In this document: positions 24,641 through 37,923 of the stretch, one piece after another | Position numbering within the stretch: position 1 is the stretch's first letter | How the letters are laid out: each line of letters starts with the position of its first letter | Assembly: GCF_000150275.1 (NCBI RefSeq) | Contig: NW_002060944.1 | Span: 8,073,033 to 8,137,032, forward strand | Direction of reading: 5' to 3' | Origin: Trichoplax adhaerens | Taxonomy: Eukaryota; Placozoa; Uniplacotomia; Trichoplacea; Trichoplacidae | Length of the DNA stretch: 64,000 bases | Notes under the pieces: model-generated | Told to the model about the DNA's origin: nothing | The model's database searches: none | The model's input: only the letters and a program-made list of their open reading frames with translations | Translations under genes and position numbers: made by a program

Positions 24641-26049
24641 CTACAGGACCTCACTGACTATTAACGACCTTTTAGCATATTTATTTATGTTAATACGCTA
24701 GAAAGCTATTGTAAATCTGCTACATTTCATAATATTCTATCTTATCATCAATGCATGCTTTATTCGATTTTTTCGTATCAATTTATTTAGCAATTAACTT
24801 TAAGAGTACTATGTCATTTTATGGATCCATACCCTTTATATATTTTACTTTCAATGCATAGGAATCCAACGGAACCTAATTTAAATATTTTCATGATACA
24901 TTGATCAAATACTGTTACAGTGTTACACACTGTAACATCGAGGTTAGCGTAGAAGTATCTATGCTAGGATAATTTTGTTGGTTTACTCTTATTCAGTGAG
25001 TTTCTAATTTAGATATGTAGTGCTTAAATATAGCACTAGCTTGTATTGCAGTGATATATGTACATACGGCATACTGAAATTAGCAATTAAATTAGGGAAT
25101 TGAAAATAATCTTCATACAATTCAAATCACTATGATTGTAACCTACTTATGGTAGAGTGTACTGTAGGCTATCGTGGAAATATTCCGTGATAGGATATAT
25201 TGTAATCTGATTATTTTGTATTAGTCATTAGATGCCTATGCTCATAAATATTGTTGTCTTCATTAGGTAGCAGTAGGTAAAATTAGCTTTTGATTCATTA
25301 GAAGGTTTCAACGTTAATATTACTAACCAGGATGTCTAAACTGTTGTAAAAGAGTATATAAATACGGTATATCTTATAACAAAGTTAGTTCTTAAGATTC
25401 GTGTTTAGCGTAAAATATGAAGCGTCTAAGTCTTTATGAAGTCTATTAGTATAGGAAAAGTGTTCTGATAGAGTAGATATTACTCCCTGATACGTGGTTC
25501 AGGGAATCGACTTATTGATTGTACATTACGTTATCCTTTTGCAAAGCTGTTTTGTAACAAATAGTATCTGCATATGATACAAAGCGAAAATAATCTTAAT
25601 TTAATCGCTTAAAATAGAATAAACTACTTCCTAACGGTAATGGTGGAGCTTATAATTAATTCTAGAATGCAACAATCGTGATTTCTTTGTTTAGATTTTA
25701 ATTCTATCAAATAATTAAGACCCGCCGGTATTATTCAATCATTTATAAGAGCCCAAAGGCAAAATATTATATAGAGTAATTGAAGATGTTGTTTGCATGA
25801 AAAAGAAAAACACCATAATAAAATATTTTAGGGGATATTAGTAACTGATACTTATGCTTAGTCACTGTTAAGGCTACTATTGATTGAAAGTTAATTCAAG
25901 GTTAACTTCAGCACCATTAATACTTTTAATATATACTTTATGAATACTTATTGAAGAACGTCCATTTTCAGACTTATGCCGCGATTAATTAAAAATTAAT
26001 TCGAAACTAGAGCGATAGTCGAAGGTTAATTATGGAAGCGTAATCATTT

Positions 26050-26297
26050 CTTGAATCATTTTAATTTAAGTTTATTGGCGAATCAATCAGGAATCACCTC
26101 AATTTTCAGAATTAAATATTCTTTTTACTTTTGATTTAACTTCTAAATACTTATTAAAAGTGAAGTGATTTTTAAATTATTTCAATTTAAGTTTGCTGGT
26201 GTATCAATTAAGAATCAGTTTAACTGCCAGAATTAAGATTCCTTTTACTTTGGATTTAACTTTTAAATACTTTTTGAAAATTAATTGATTTTTCAAT
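26050..26297. repeat. Two-copy tandem repeat, about 120 bp, upstream of Kir-like 3
   Basis: Copies start near 26046 and 26167. Shared blocks are TTT-AATTTAAGTTT-TGG, CAGAATTAA, TTTTTACTTT-GATTTAACTT and TAAATACTT. They lie 230-480 bp upstream of the start codon, within the likely promoter region. Confidence 0.65.
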
Positions 26298-26524
26298 TAT
26301 TTCATATGGTTCTATCAACAGTCTGAAACTATTTTAAACTAACTAAAACTGTAGCCCTTTTCATCTTATATTCATATTACTTTTTAGACAAATATTTCAA
26401 TCGGTAATTATTCGATTTCAACGTCATTTTATTGGATATTTCATTAGTTTGATATCGATTAAAAGTATAACCATTTCCCACGTTCTATCTACCTTTTAAA
26501 GACTCTTTTAATTAGCATCATTCT

Positions 26525-29500
26525 ATGCCAAGATCACCTATGGAAGTACCCGATTTTCAAATTAACGATACCCCTAGAACGCCTAAGAGACGTCACAGTT
26601 GGCCAGCTATTTCCCATCGTTGTTGCAATTTAGCTTGTCAAGGCCATCATCATTCCATTTCGATGCATCCACGGCGATTAATTCGTCATCTATCTCATAT
26701 TGTATCGAATACCAGTATTTCACACTCGCCTTTGCTTCGAGCAACATTACAATCCTTTTTATTAGCTATGCTTGCCACGAGCCAATTCATCAAAAAGTGG
26801 TCCATCATCATTATTCAGTACGCTTGGAAACAAATTTGTTTAAACTACGCCGCAGTCTCGGAAAGAGCTGATCTTGAAGGAAGTTCAGCCATTGATGATA
26901 AATTTGCCGAACAACTTAAAAATGTACATTTTCGAAATTATCAGATTCGATTAGACAACGATTTATTTGGCAATCTTGTACGAATGCCATGGAGTTATAT
27001 CTTTGGCCTGTTTGCTGTGGCCTACTTGACCATCAGTATCGTATTTACCATTACATATACAGTAGCGGACATCATCGATTTTGATCTTTCTTATACATTT
27101 TGGTATTGGCTAGTCTTTAGTTTATCAATCACAACATGCTTAGGCTCGGAAAACTTAGATCCTAATCGTGCTCATCTATTATTAATCTTGATTTCTAATT
27201 TGCAAGCATTTATCTCGCAAATATTGCTGGCTTTTGTTACTGGAATTGTTTTTGCTCGTTTCTCTCGACGACGATGTCAGATTCAATTTGCTGATAAATT
27301 AATTATTAATTCGGTTGACGGAGTTGACTGTCTCCAAGGAAGACTAACACCCATTCGAGCACGATATGGTATCTTTGATTGCCATATAAAGCTATACCTA
27401 ACCAGAGGATATCGTACGAAAGAAGGAGAACATGGTATTCGAATTACGTAAGTCTTAGCTAGAAGGATAATTCTACTATTTATTACAATTTTTCGTCCAT
27501 TTCCATCCCAGTAGAACTAATCTTTGACATATTATGAAATGTAATTAATCTTTTATATCTATCTGGTCCTGAATGACAAGATTAATTGTAATAAATTCTA
27601 GTACGCTAATATGAAAGCTACTACTTGGAGGAAAGATCTTCTATACATGCGATCAATTTGCTCTACTCTTCATCGACTAACGTCATGAAAATAATCTCTT
27701 GCTTAATTAACATTACGACGATTTGTAGTGCACTATCGTACAAGTCAGAACGAGTTCAGCAATCCATAGAGGATTCTTAAGGAATAAACTAGGTAGATAA
27801 AAACAAATTAATAGTTGACCATGATGGCAACGGCAATATTACGTCAATCTTTCATTATTTTCAATATCAACTAATAAAATTCATAACTAACATAAATATT
27901 TGATGGGCATCATTTTTAAAGTAGGTTATGACTTATCGTGTGACAGTAAAAATTTCTTTGCAAGAGCTGATTAGAAATAAAGCTACACAGAAAATAGTTA
28001 AAGTGATTTACGGAGCTACAGTAAAGGGCAAAGCCTTATCAATGGGATTAGTTGAATAGTTATAATAAATGATAATAATGTTAGAAAACAGTATTTTGGC
28101 AATATAAACGAACAAAATATCGCCCCTAAATTAGATAACAAAGCAAGAATATGTAATCAAAGATCTGAACGTATTGTTCTGGGTAATTTTATCTATCTTA
28201 TCTAGATATCAGTAGTTTTTAATATGAAGTAATCGACTGTATACAGTAATTAATATCGAGTAAAAATTAAAAATTCTTCTTTACACTTTATCATCTCTTT
28301 TATTGAATAATTATGATGTATCCAGATATGAATTGGCATACTTTTATCTTTATGCTAATCAATCGATACTGTCATAGATAGATGCCGGTAGCTGAGAGTT
28401 CTTAGGTATAAATGTATCTCTGGACGAGTAAAAATTGAACATTCTTCTCTATCATTCTATCATCACTTTTATTAAATAACTGAATGCATCCTGATATGAA
28501 TTGGCCACGCTTTTATCTTTATAATAATCAACTGACTCTTCCATAGAGAGATACAGATAGTTGAGGGTTCCTATATACCAGTGGATCCCTAGACCAGTAA
28601 AAATTGAAAATTCCTCTCTACGACTCCATCATCACTTCTATTATTGAATGGCGTATTCTTCAGATATCCATTGGCGCACTTTTAATTTTTATTCTAATCA
28701 ACTGATACTGTCATAGAAGGGTGTGGGTATTCGAGCGTTCTTAAGTATAAATGGACCCTAGTTCTTTACAAGAGAATCTTAATAGACTATAGATAATCTT
28801 AATAATACAGTTCTACGACTTAAAATTGAGTACAGTAAATCAATGACGGTTATTGCTTGCCTACTGCTGTTATAGTCAAGGTGTTGTATTCAAAACACTA
28901 TCATTATAGTTCTCTAGTTTGGAGTAAATGTAGTATCTGCCTTCTATGTAAAAGATACATTAATAAACAGCGATCAAAGGAAAATTTTAACTAATATTAC
29001 AGACTTTAGCCTATATTGATCCATATTGATCCGTTAGCACTTTTCTGCTAGGTAGATATAAATAGAGACTACTTTTCACATCTTTATGCTAATCAACGTC
29101 TATCGCAAGTTTGTAAGAAAATCAGTTCTTTAGTAAGAGGCCGATAATAAAAAGTAAGATGGTAGCATCCGTCCTTAGGGGACTAGTAGTGTCAAAGATA
29201 CTACATTTAGGCGTAGAATAGTCGAGTGCTATTAGTGAGTAATTTAGGGACGATAGCTGCTGTAGGCGATAATGTATGGCGCCTGGGTAGGCGGTGTCAT
29301 GTATTATGAGAAATGGAGCAACTAGCATATAATCAACTACAGTGCACTATAGGCGGTATCAACATATCTCAGCAGTTATAATGGAGGATATAAAAGACTG
29401 ATCCTTTAGGAGTACATTCAACCTGAGATCTAGCTGTGTGCCGATTACATGTCTAGGTTTTAATGCTATAATACTCAACAATAATTAAGTAATAAACTGC

Positions 29501-32500
29501 TTCTATCTGCTAATAATGGAAGATAATTTATTGAGAAACTTCTCTATGATAGAGATAGAAAATAGTACCGTACTAACTACAAAATTATAATTCATGAAAG
29601 TAAAGAGTGCATAAGCGTAAATGAAGCACTAATTTAGTGCAGGAGGACTTACTATACTGGAAAATTTTTATAACCACCGATACGCTTGAGTTCTAGCCTA
29701 TAAACGTTGATATCTTGACTAGCGTTCTCGTCTGTACCACTAATTTATATATTGCAGTTGAATATAAAATTAATACTATTAAATATAGGGTCGCGGATCC
29801 CTTATATTAGATATATAAATATAGAATGGCTAAATTCCCATTTAGTTTGAGGAGACTAAAAGGAGTAAAATTAACCAGCTATTTTACTAATATCCATCTG
29901 TAGTAAAACTGAAATCAAGAAAATGCCAGTGGATAGGAACAACTAGTTATAGCAATATTTTAGGAGTCCAATGTCCAAGAAAGATAAACTAACAATTAAC
30001 GAAAAGGCTTTACTTTTATATTGTATATTGATTCGTTGAAGGCTAGGATAGATGAAGTAATTCATGTAGTACTTGGTTAATTAAAGAGCAAAATCCGTAC
30101 ACTTGTTGTATAAACTACAAGTCTTTAATTAAATATCCATCATTTTACGTTATTTAATTGAAAAAATAGGTTAGTAAACATCGATTAATCACTAGAGGAT
30201 ATCTAATTCTTAGTTTAAGTGATAGAATACGTATATCAAAAACACATTATCTAAAAAGCTACTGAATTTTACTATACATTTATAAAAATACCAATATCTA
30301 ATTCTAATTTTAATTCGTTCAATATTAAAGTAAAATTGCAATATCTTACCGTATAAGATTGTGTTTGTTTAAACTTCTACAGCATTCTTTTCAATCTTCT
30401 GTCATATTATAGTAGAGTATTTTCAGTACCAAAATTAGTTGATTAATAGTGAGCCATTCCAGTAGAATCTCAAGAAAATAACACTGATCCTATCCTGTCA
30501 TGGTTTGATATGAAATCGTGCCCCATATTTTCGATGAGAGATTACAGTAATTATTTATTGAAATGCAATTCTTTGTACACCCATACTATTGTCTATCAGA
30601 TGAATAATAGTCAAAGCAATATCTAATTAGTCATCTAAAATTTATCTAAATACTCCAAGTACTACAATCTCACCATCTTATGAAATTACAAAAATTGGGC
30701 CGTCACTGTATTGCATAAACTATAGCCTCTATGGGCTAAAAAGATTGATATTAGCACGAAGATGCTAACTTTTTGAACAATAAGAATATTAGAATACTTT
30801 AGATTGCTCTACTTGATAGTTACAATGAAGTCTTCTATGCAAAATTTCCAATTAAAAATTAGTCTACGTGACCTATAACAACTTTTCCAAGGTGATACGT
30901 GACCATTAAAATCAATTTTACATTGCTCTGTCATTTAACCGTAAAGATGAGGAAATCAATTTGGAATTGCCAGCTAGAATGATCCTAGACAGGTTGTCAT
31001 GTTCGAAATTGATCTGTTAATAAATGCACTTGAATTATCACAAATGAAGCCATATGGTTATTTTTATACTAACTGCGATAATGTAGTTAAATACTAGTAA
31101 TAAGATTTTTAGATTGCAGCAAAAGTTCATATCCTTAAAGTAATCTCAGTCTGATAATGATTTCTTTCTACTCCTTTTCAATACAATCTAAACCCTCGTA
31201 AGCTATGCATTCACTACTATGTAGAACGAGTATATTTCCACTATTGAAGGTCATAGGCAGACTAGATGGTGCCCAGAAGGGGATCCCTTCGACGTGATAG
31301 GAAATCTTGATTACTCCTTTTTCCTAGAAGCAGGGTTTATAGGTCATCATATTATTATTAATTTACCAAATACGTGACCAATAAAATCATTTTGACCGCT
31401 TCCTGTTTGATCGCTTTGAGGATAGAAAATGTCAACGTGTGAAAGTAGAATAAGATTAGTTACTGTATAATTAATTACTCTAGTGCAGCTTGGAGTTTAA
31501 CCTTAAATGAATTCAATTATGCTAAATGGAAAATTAGTAGTAACTATTCATATTAGTTCCAGGGGTACCAGTGAATCTGCAATCACGATTACCATATGCG
31601 AGAAAGAAAGATACAATAAGATTAAACAGTGTATAATTAATTACTTTAGTGCGGCTTGAAAGCTTAGCTCTAAATGAATTCAATTATGCTCAGCGAAAAA
31701 CTTACAGTAACTTTTATTTCAGCTTCGGTGATAGTAGTGAACAAAAAATTACGGAAATCATACATGAGAAGGAAAGGCAAAACTTTACTTTCAATTAAAT
31801 CTTAAAATCGTAATCACATTCTTCGAACTCTTTCCGTTGTTTCTCTAAGTTGTATTCTTAGTTTTAAAAATCTTGCATTAAGAAAGGTAGTATACGTTGA
31901 TGCTATCATTAGATTATCCTAACCAGATTAGAGTATCGATATAGCTATTGCATATCAAATTACCACAATTGGATATCTTAAATTATTTCCAGAAACGAGT
32001 CCAAAGTCTATTCTATTAATATTAATTCGAGTAGTACGTGACTAGCGAATTAATTTTGGTATAATGTCTGAACTTTAATACATAGAGGGAATTAGTGGGA
32101 ATCATGAATAGATTATGTTATACGAGTTTTAGGAAAAATTGCCACAAAAGAGTGCACAAGCATTTCGCTCTCTAAAATGATCTAATGACTTTAAAATAAT
32201 GACATCTGATGAAATAGCATTTAACAGCTATAACCTGCCTATTTGGTCAATGATGAAAATTCAATATGAAAACGAAAGAAATATACCAATCCACTACCTG
32301 TTCAAAATAAAAATGATCTATATATTTCATTATAACATTTGCTGGCAGGTATCGCTTTGAATGTTATTTCAATATATATCTACTGCGAACAAAAGAAAAT
32401 CAATGCCATTAATAAATAATGCTTGATTACGATATAGAGATGAAACATTCCTGTATAAAATGGATATCATTAAGCACTCTAAGTGCTCCACCTATCCTGT

Positions 32501-34717
32501 ATGTGGGTCCATGGTCAATTTATATCAATTTGGCAGACTACATGACTGTTAACTTATAAAGCCATTTCGCCATATTGTCTCTACATAATGATAGGCGATT
32601 CCAAAAGAATCATTCTATATTATTTGGCATGACTGTAATATTAAGGAGGGCTATCCAAATTACTTGCAAAATAACTTGATATCATGTAACCCAATTTAGT
32701 GGCTGGTTTATGTCAGTTTCAGAAATACTAACATTTGCAAACAAGAACAATACAATATGAAATTGAAAGGAGAATAACAGGAGCATATTTAAAATATCAT
32801 AAAATTCCCAATATCATGTCTATTTCTGACAATAGCGTGTTGTTAATATAAATTAATTACGGTTCAACTATATTGTGGATATAAATATGCAAGGTATAAA
32901 ATCGATGAAATTAGGTATTTAATATAGTTTATTAGTATATTTGAACCCTTTATAGTAGTATTTCGTCTCAAAATCGCCTATTCTAAACTAAAGTAATCAA
33001 TCTACTAATGTTATATGGTATGACAAGCTTCTGCGTTGCTTTTTGAACCCTATTGAATGCGTGAACTCTTTTTCAGGTAGATGTAATTTATCTTCCCTTA
33101 ATTTGCTTCATCAAAAAGAAATACTCTTAAATTTTGAGGATCTCAAATAATCAGAGCTCACTCTACTCCATTTTAAAATCACTAGTTGATTGGATGGACA
33201 AGTTTTATGCCGCAATTTAAAATAGTATTAATTAATAAAAACATTCCACGGATCCAATCGTACAAAGATCTATTCAATTCACTCAATACAATTACTTTTT
33301 GCTCTTTACATGGTATCCCTAATGATCGATAGCCCCTTGGAGTATAAATTCTTCTTTAATTATCTTTATGAAAGCCTTCTAAATCGTTTTACATTCAAAA
33401 TTGTTAGTTGCAAATGGAGTCACGTAGTAGAAGGAAAGGAGATTTTAGGTCACGTACCATGTGACACCTAGTGGGATAGAATTCATCGTTTTGTCACCTC
33501 AAGGCTTAAATGGCGTGAATTCTTTTCCATGAATAGACAGTAATTGTAATAGTAGCCTTACTTGTACACTATTACTTCACTGAATCACTACGAAAATGAT
33601 TAGGGACAATGAAGATTGATCATGATGTATATCCACATCTCTTTCCATAGTTATTCTTGTTTTATTTCGGGTATCTTAAGTTAGTAAGAATATTACTTGC
33701 ATGTATAGTACAGTAACAGTATAACTGGAATAAACTATCAGTATACTTACAGGAAGTGAAAGCTAAAACTGACTACAATATTCTATCATCCCTAGTCGAT
33801 TTCGTTCCTTCATTTAGTCATTCTACTGTTTATTACTGGTATAGATTAAACTACTAATATTCTAATAGAGTAACGGAACTTAACCAATCGGACTATTCCA
33901 TCGTTATATATTTATTTTCTCTTTTAAGCTTCTTGATTTAATATTGTTAGACTAACTAATTTTTCAACTCAGTTGCAATGCCGATTGTAAGTTAATTCAG
34001 GTATAGCTAGAATGGATTATCAATTTCTATTAAAGTATCAAAGATTATAGGCTGCTAGTTCCAATGCCACTGATAAATTTGAGCGATGATAAATAGTTAC
34101 CTTCAGTCATTGCAATTGCTTATATCAAACTGAGATCTAGACTGAATTAATTTATGAAACAATTTATCTAGCTTATATTTATAACTAATCGACGGGGAAT
34201 ATGAAAACATAAAGTAATGAAATATTATTTTAATTGATATCAACCTAGGCAGCTACCTTTAGTTAGTGATAACTTCCCTATTCTTGCATTGATGGTCAAG
34301 TTTACCCATCGACTAGATGAAATGAGCGAGCTTAAGAAAGCAATGATGGATCCTAATGAAGATTTTGGGTTAATGGACACTATCACCGGTGCTGATGCTT
34401 GCACCTTAAATCCAGTTTTGGACGTTGGCCGATATCGTCATGAAGATATCATAAGGTGCAATCTTTTTTACTATTTACTTCGTCAATTTGAAGCATGATG
34501 ATAGTATTACCTAAACTAGGTGAATTATATACGGTTGCATTACTCTAAATAGTTCGTTATATAATTATCCATGTCTAGGAATTATCATTTTATTGATATG
34601 ATAGAAAGAATACGCATTGAAGCCGACAGCAATGATCATGAACTTTACGTGGATTTTAATAAATTAAACCAAGTTATTTCGCTAGATAAGGCGGAGGAAG
34701 AATTAGCTACTGATTAA
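26525..34717 (+). CDS. Kir-like channel gene 3 (pore CLGSE), split by a 6.8-kb intron
   Basis: Exon 1 26525-27447 encodes RRHSWP (Ser25), helix KKWSIIIIQYAWKQICLNY, ERADLEG, slide helix with RMPW, TM1, pore ITTCLGSENLD, TM2 ending GIVFARFSRRRCQI, and KEGEHGIR. The next family-matching exons are far away: 34249-34455 (FTHRLDEMSEL, ACTLNPVLDVGRY) and 34579-34717 (FIDMIERI, YVDFNKLNQV). Joined, they give 1269 nt, 422 residues with correct phase 2 at both junctions, the same size as its neighbours, and no other exon 1 lies between. I therefore call one gene with an unusual intron (27448-34248; the other first introns are 137-369 bp). The alternative is two broken paralogues, with exon 1 having lost its own exons 2-3 and an orphan pair surviving at 34.2 kb. 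The conserved reading frames on both sides argue for function. Confidence 0.75.
28261..28762. repeat. Tandem repeat, about 168 bp x 3
   Basis: Copies start at about 28261, 28429 and 28598 with TAAAAATT(A/G)A. Each contains TTCT-TCTA-A-T-TATCATC, a GATATGAATTGGC-type segment, CTTTTA-TTTTTAT, TAATCAA-TGA, and CATAGA-AG. Divergence between copies is about 20 percent by eye. Confidence 0.8.
31448..31790. repeat. Two-copy tandem repeat, about 170 bp
   Basis: Copies at about 31448-31612 and 31613-31790 share AATAAGATTA-A-AGT-TATAATTAATTACT, TAGTGC-GCTTG, AAATGAATTCAATTATGCT and AGTAACT-TT. Confidence 0.75.
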
Positions 34718-37700
34718 ATAGAATCACACTTTTTATCATTCACAAGTTAATTATTCCAGTTTTGTCTTTATGAAATGCTAAAATAACTTAATCACATCGA
34801 CATGTAGCTTAAAATCATAGCTTAATCTAATAATTCAAACAACGGACAGAAAAACTTTTCTGCTCTTAGTTACTTTAATACTCTTTGTTTTATCCTAGAT
34901 GAATAATTTTTAGTAAATCATTACTCTATGAAATTCTTAACATTAATGATGTTATTGCTCTCAATGCTCTTATATGCTCGTATAACCAACATGCGAAATC
35001 ATCGAAACTAGTGGCAATGGAGACTAACCATATATTAAACATGGCATAAAAGACAAAATTCACTTAATCTTGATGAAAATTGCTGCTACGGAGATACAAT
35101 GCTACATGCTCATCTTACACAATCATCGCGTGTAATACTTATAGATTAAACCTATCTTTGATTAGAGTATAGATAGTAGTAACAATATTTATAGCGATTT
35201 GAGTAATTAAATTAGCAAGATTAGTAAATTGAGCTAATCAGTAGATAATTAAGACGATGGAATATTACAAAGTTATGGCCTATTTAATCATTTCATCTCC
35301 TACAAGCATTATTAATCAAATTCGGTTTAGTTACGTCCTTAAAAAAGAAATATAAGACTTTTAATACAACAGAATGTTTAGTCGTATGGTAGTCAGACCA
35401 CCATAAATTAGCCAGGCAAATTGAGATAATCAGTATGCAATTAAGACGATGAAATATTACAAAGCTATGGCCTATTCAATCATTTTATCCCCTACCAATA
35501 TTATCAATCAATTTCGGTTTGGTTACATCTAACAAACAGAAGTATATGACTTTTAATGCAGTAGAATATTTAGTTCTTATGGTATTATATGGTACTCGGA
35601 CCATTATACAATCCAAATATGCTGTTACGTCGCTCTATGCAGTTTTAATGCAATAGTATAAATATATCCTACAAGTAGACGCTTATATTAACGGTATGCA
35701 AAGGTATTACCAAGGTTCAAATAATATCCACCAAACTTTATTCAATAATCGTGCATTTAACCTATAGTCAGAAGTATAGATTGTTCTTTTAGCTGTCGCA
35801 CTATAAAATACTTTTAGTTACTGTAGTATTCCTGTCTCATCATTCTGTAGACCGCTAATATTAACGTAGATCAAGGATTGATATCTAGATAGGACTAGTG
35901 GAAGATAATTTTAGGTGATTGTCCGATTCTCTCGTACTGAATAGGCTGTTATTAACAAACAAGTTGATTACTAATCGATTTATACTGTGTTACCATTGAG
36001 TTGTTCCTCGTAGTACTAACATAGAAGTAGATTACCGATTGATCTTACTCACCAATTATACGTGGTGTAACGTACTAACGATAGCAATCTTGTCTGATAA
36101 TGATCATATTCCATTGCTCTATACTGTATGCTAATAATATTAATATGAATTGTACTATTAATAGGCAATAGTATGGAATTATAGCAACAATGATAATGTT
36201 CATGATTAGTTCTAAATTCTTGTTATGCTATAACACTATTTCATCTCTCTACCGATGACTGATATTCGTGCAAGTTTTATAAATTATTGATAAAAGAATT
36301 TTGATAGTAGCTATATTTACAATTTGACTGTTTTCCTATCCTATTGTTTTAATTCTAACTAGATTGAACAATAATAATATCTAGTTAGATCATATTTCAA
36401 TGCAAAAGATTCTATAGCTAATTAAATCAAATTTCCTTGCCATGGAAACTAACTTAACAATTAGCCCAATATTATATGCTATCAATCAAATTAATCGATT
36501 CACTGCCTAATATAAATAAATTTAATCCAATGTATCTTTATAGTGTTAATAATATGCAGGCTGTCCTAAAGTGACAATTGATGTTAACATTATTTCCAAT
36601 TCTTTCATTTGTTACAGTATCTGTACATATATAGAATTTAATCTGTAACTTACACAATTGTTGGCTTTGCAAGAGTGATAGAGGTCTAGCTACCAACGGA
36701 AATGAAAATGTAATATAATACTTTGCGATATGAATTTATAGACTTTACCCTAAAAGATATACCGACAATATCGATGATCTTAACGGTCAGAAATTTGAAT
36801 AGTAAATTGGTTATAACGATAGGATATCACACTTTTACAGTTAATTTTTGAAATTCTTTTAGCAGGAGCAGTTTATCAATAAACCATCATCAATATAAGC
36901 CTCTATTATAATATAAGGTGATTGTATATAATCAAAAACTAGGGCCTTGATTAATACTGAATCTTTAAATAATCATTCTATTTATAGTTAATGTCTTTAG
37001 AAAATAATACACATGTGCATCGGACGACATTTCGCATCTAAGTTTGATTTAATTTCATAACTTAACGTTCATTATGCAATAATTTAGTGATGACAGAATG
37101 TTAATTTCGAAGCTAGCCATAAAAACTCAATATGTCATGCTTATAAGAAATTAAATTTGAATTTAAAAGTGGATTAATGATAACTTATACCGTAGTAGAG
37201 AGCTTGAATCATGAAACGGAGATGTAGTTCAAAATAAAAAGATTTACCAATGTTACTACACGATCACTAAACTCCATAGATAGACGAGAAAATCGAAACT
37301 AATATAGTAAAAGCCAGACGATAAGATAGTATAAGTACAGGATTATAAATCAGACACTAATATCAAAATTTTAATTCTACAAATCTGTAGGAAGGAAAAG
37401 TAAAAGACTTCCTCTTCCTTCGACATCATCAATCCTGATTGTCCTATATGAAATGGATATAAAAATCTCATAATTTCATCTGATTATGCAAATAAGGTAG
37501 ATAATTCTGACTACTATTTATATGAGTCCAATTATATTTTCATTAATATATCCCGAGACGAAGCCTTGATCATTAATTACGTCCATAGTTATTATTGTAT
37601 CTAATTTCTTATGAAAGGTTCTGATTAATTAGCCCAATTATTCCATGCAGACAATCAATTATTTTCTTGACTATAACTAAGTTTGATTCAATATATAGGA

Positions 37701-37923
37701 GTCCAAGCTAAAAGTATTGCTGATAAGTACTTTTGAACTACATTACCATTTAGTACGGTACCAGTTACATCGAGCTATTAGTAAGTAAACGGGTTGTTGA
37801 TTTATCTAGTATCTTACTATGTGCCCATCATAAAAATAGCGTAGACAATAACCAAACATCCCTTACTGACCATTGCTAACTATAGAACACCTGGACATCC
37901 ATTTTCTTTCAAATTCTGTCTCC
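34718..37923. other. Intergenic, Kir-like 3 to Kir-like 4
   Basis: 3.2 kb of AT-rich DNA holding the two-copy repeat at 35225-35610. No other gene or signal found. Confidence 0.5.
35225..35610. repeat. Two-copy tandem repeat, about 190 bp
   Basis: Copies at about 35225-35410 and 35418-35610 share AATTAAGACGATG-AATATTACAAAG, TATGGCCTATT-AATCATTT, TCGGTTT-GTTAC, GACTTTTAAT and AGAAT-TTTAGT. Confidence 0.8.

Larger units (their letters stand above)
23110..25585. mobile_element. Fold-back / long-TIR element, about 2.5 kb
   Basis: The segment from about 23110 to 23765 is the reverse complement of about 24905 to 25585 over essentially its whole length. Landmarks pair in mirrored order: CAAAACAGCTTTGCAA (23136) with its complement at 25535-25552; GAACCACGTATC (23190) with GATACGTGGTTC (25489-25500); AGACTTAAACGCCTC (23256) with its complement near 25423; ATAATGACTAATACA (23460) with TGTATTAGTCAT (25217-25228); CCTATCACGGAA (23497) with TTCCGTGATAGG (25183-25194). 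The loop is about 1.1 kb. The arms are estimated about 80-85 percent alike by eye. I see no transposase, so it would be a non-autonomous fold-back or MITE-like element; target-site duplications could not be fixed. A non-mobile inverted duplication is the alternative. Confidence 0.8.
19461..26524. other. Gene-free 7 kb between Kir-like 2 and Kir-like 3
   Basis: No open frame longer than about 60 codons with protein character. It contains diverged tandem repeats near 20.6-20.8 kb, the large fold-back element (23.1-25.6 kb) and a two-copy repeat at 26.05-26.3 kb, all listed separately. The remainder is unstructured AT-rich sequence. The final few hundred bases should include the promoter of Kir-like 3. 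Confidence 0.6.
27448..34248. other. 6.8-kb putative intron of Kir-like 3
   Basis: No gene recognised. It contains a three-copy 168-bp tandem repeat (28261-28762) and a two-copy repeat of about 170 bp (31448-31790). The small minus-strand frame at 29122-29328 has no family features. The start GTAAGT and the end CAACCTAG are good splice signals. Insertion of repeats is the simplest explanation for the growth. Confidence 0.55.

Noticed and set aside
37873-37923. Upstream extension of Kir-like 4 starting at TTG
   Set aside because: Not an ATG, and ATG 37924 aligns the RRHSWP motif with the other copies.
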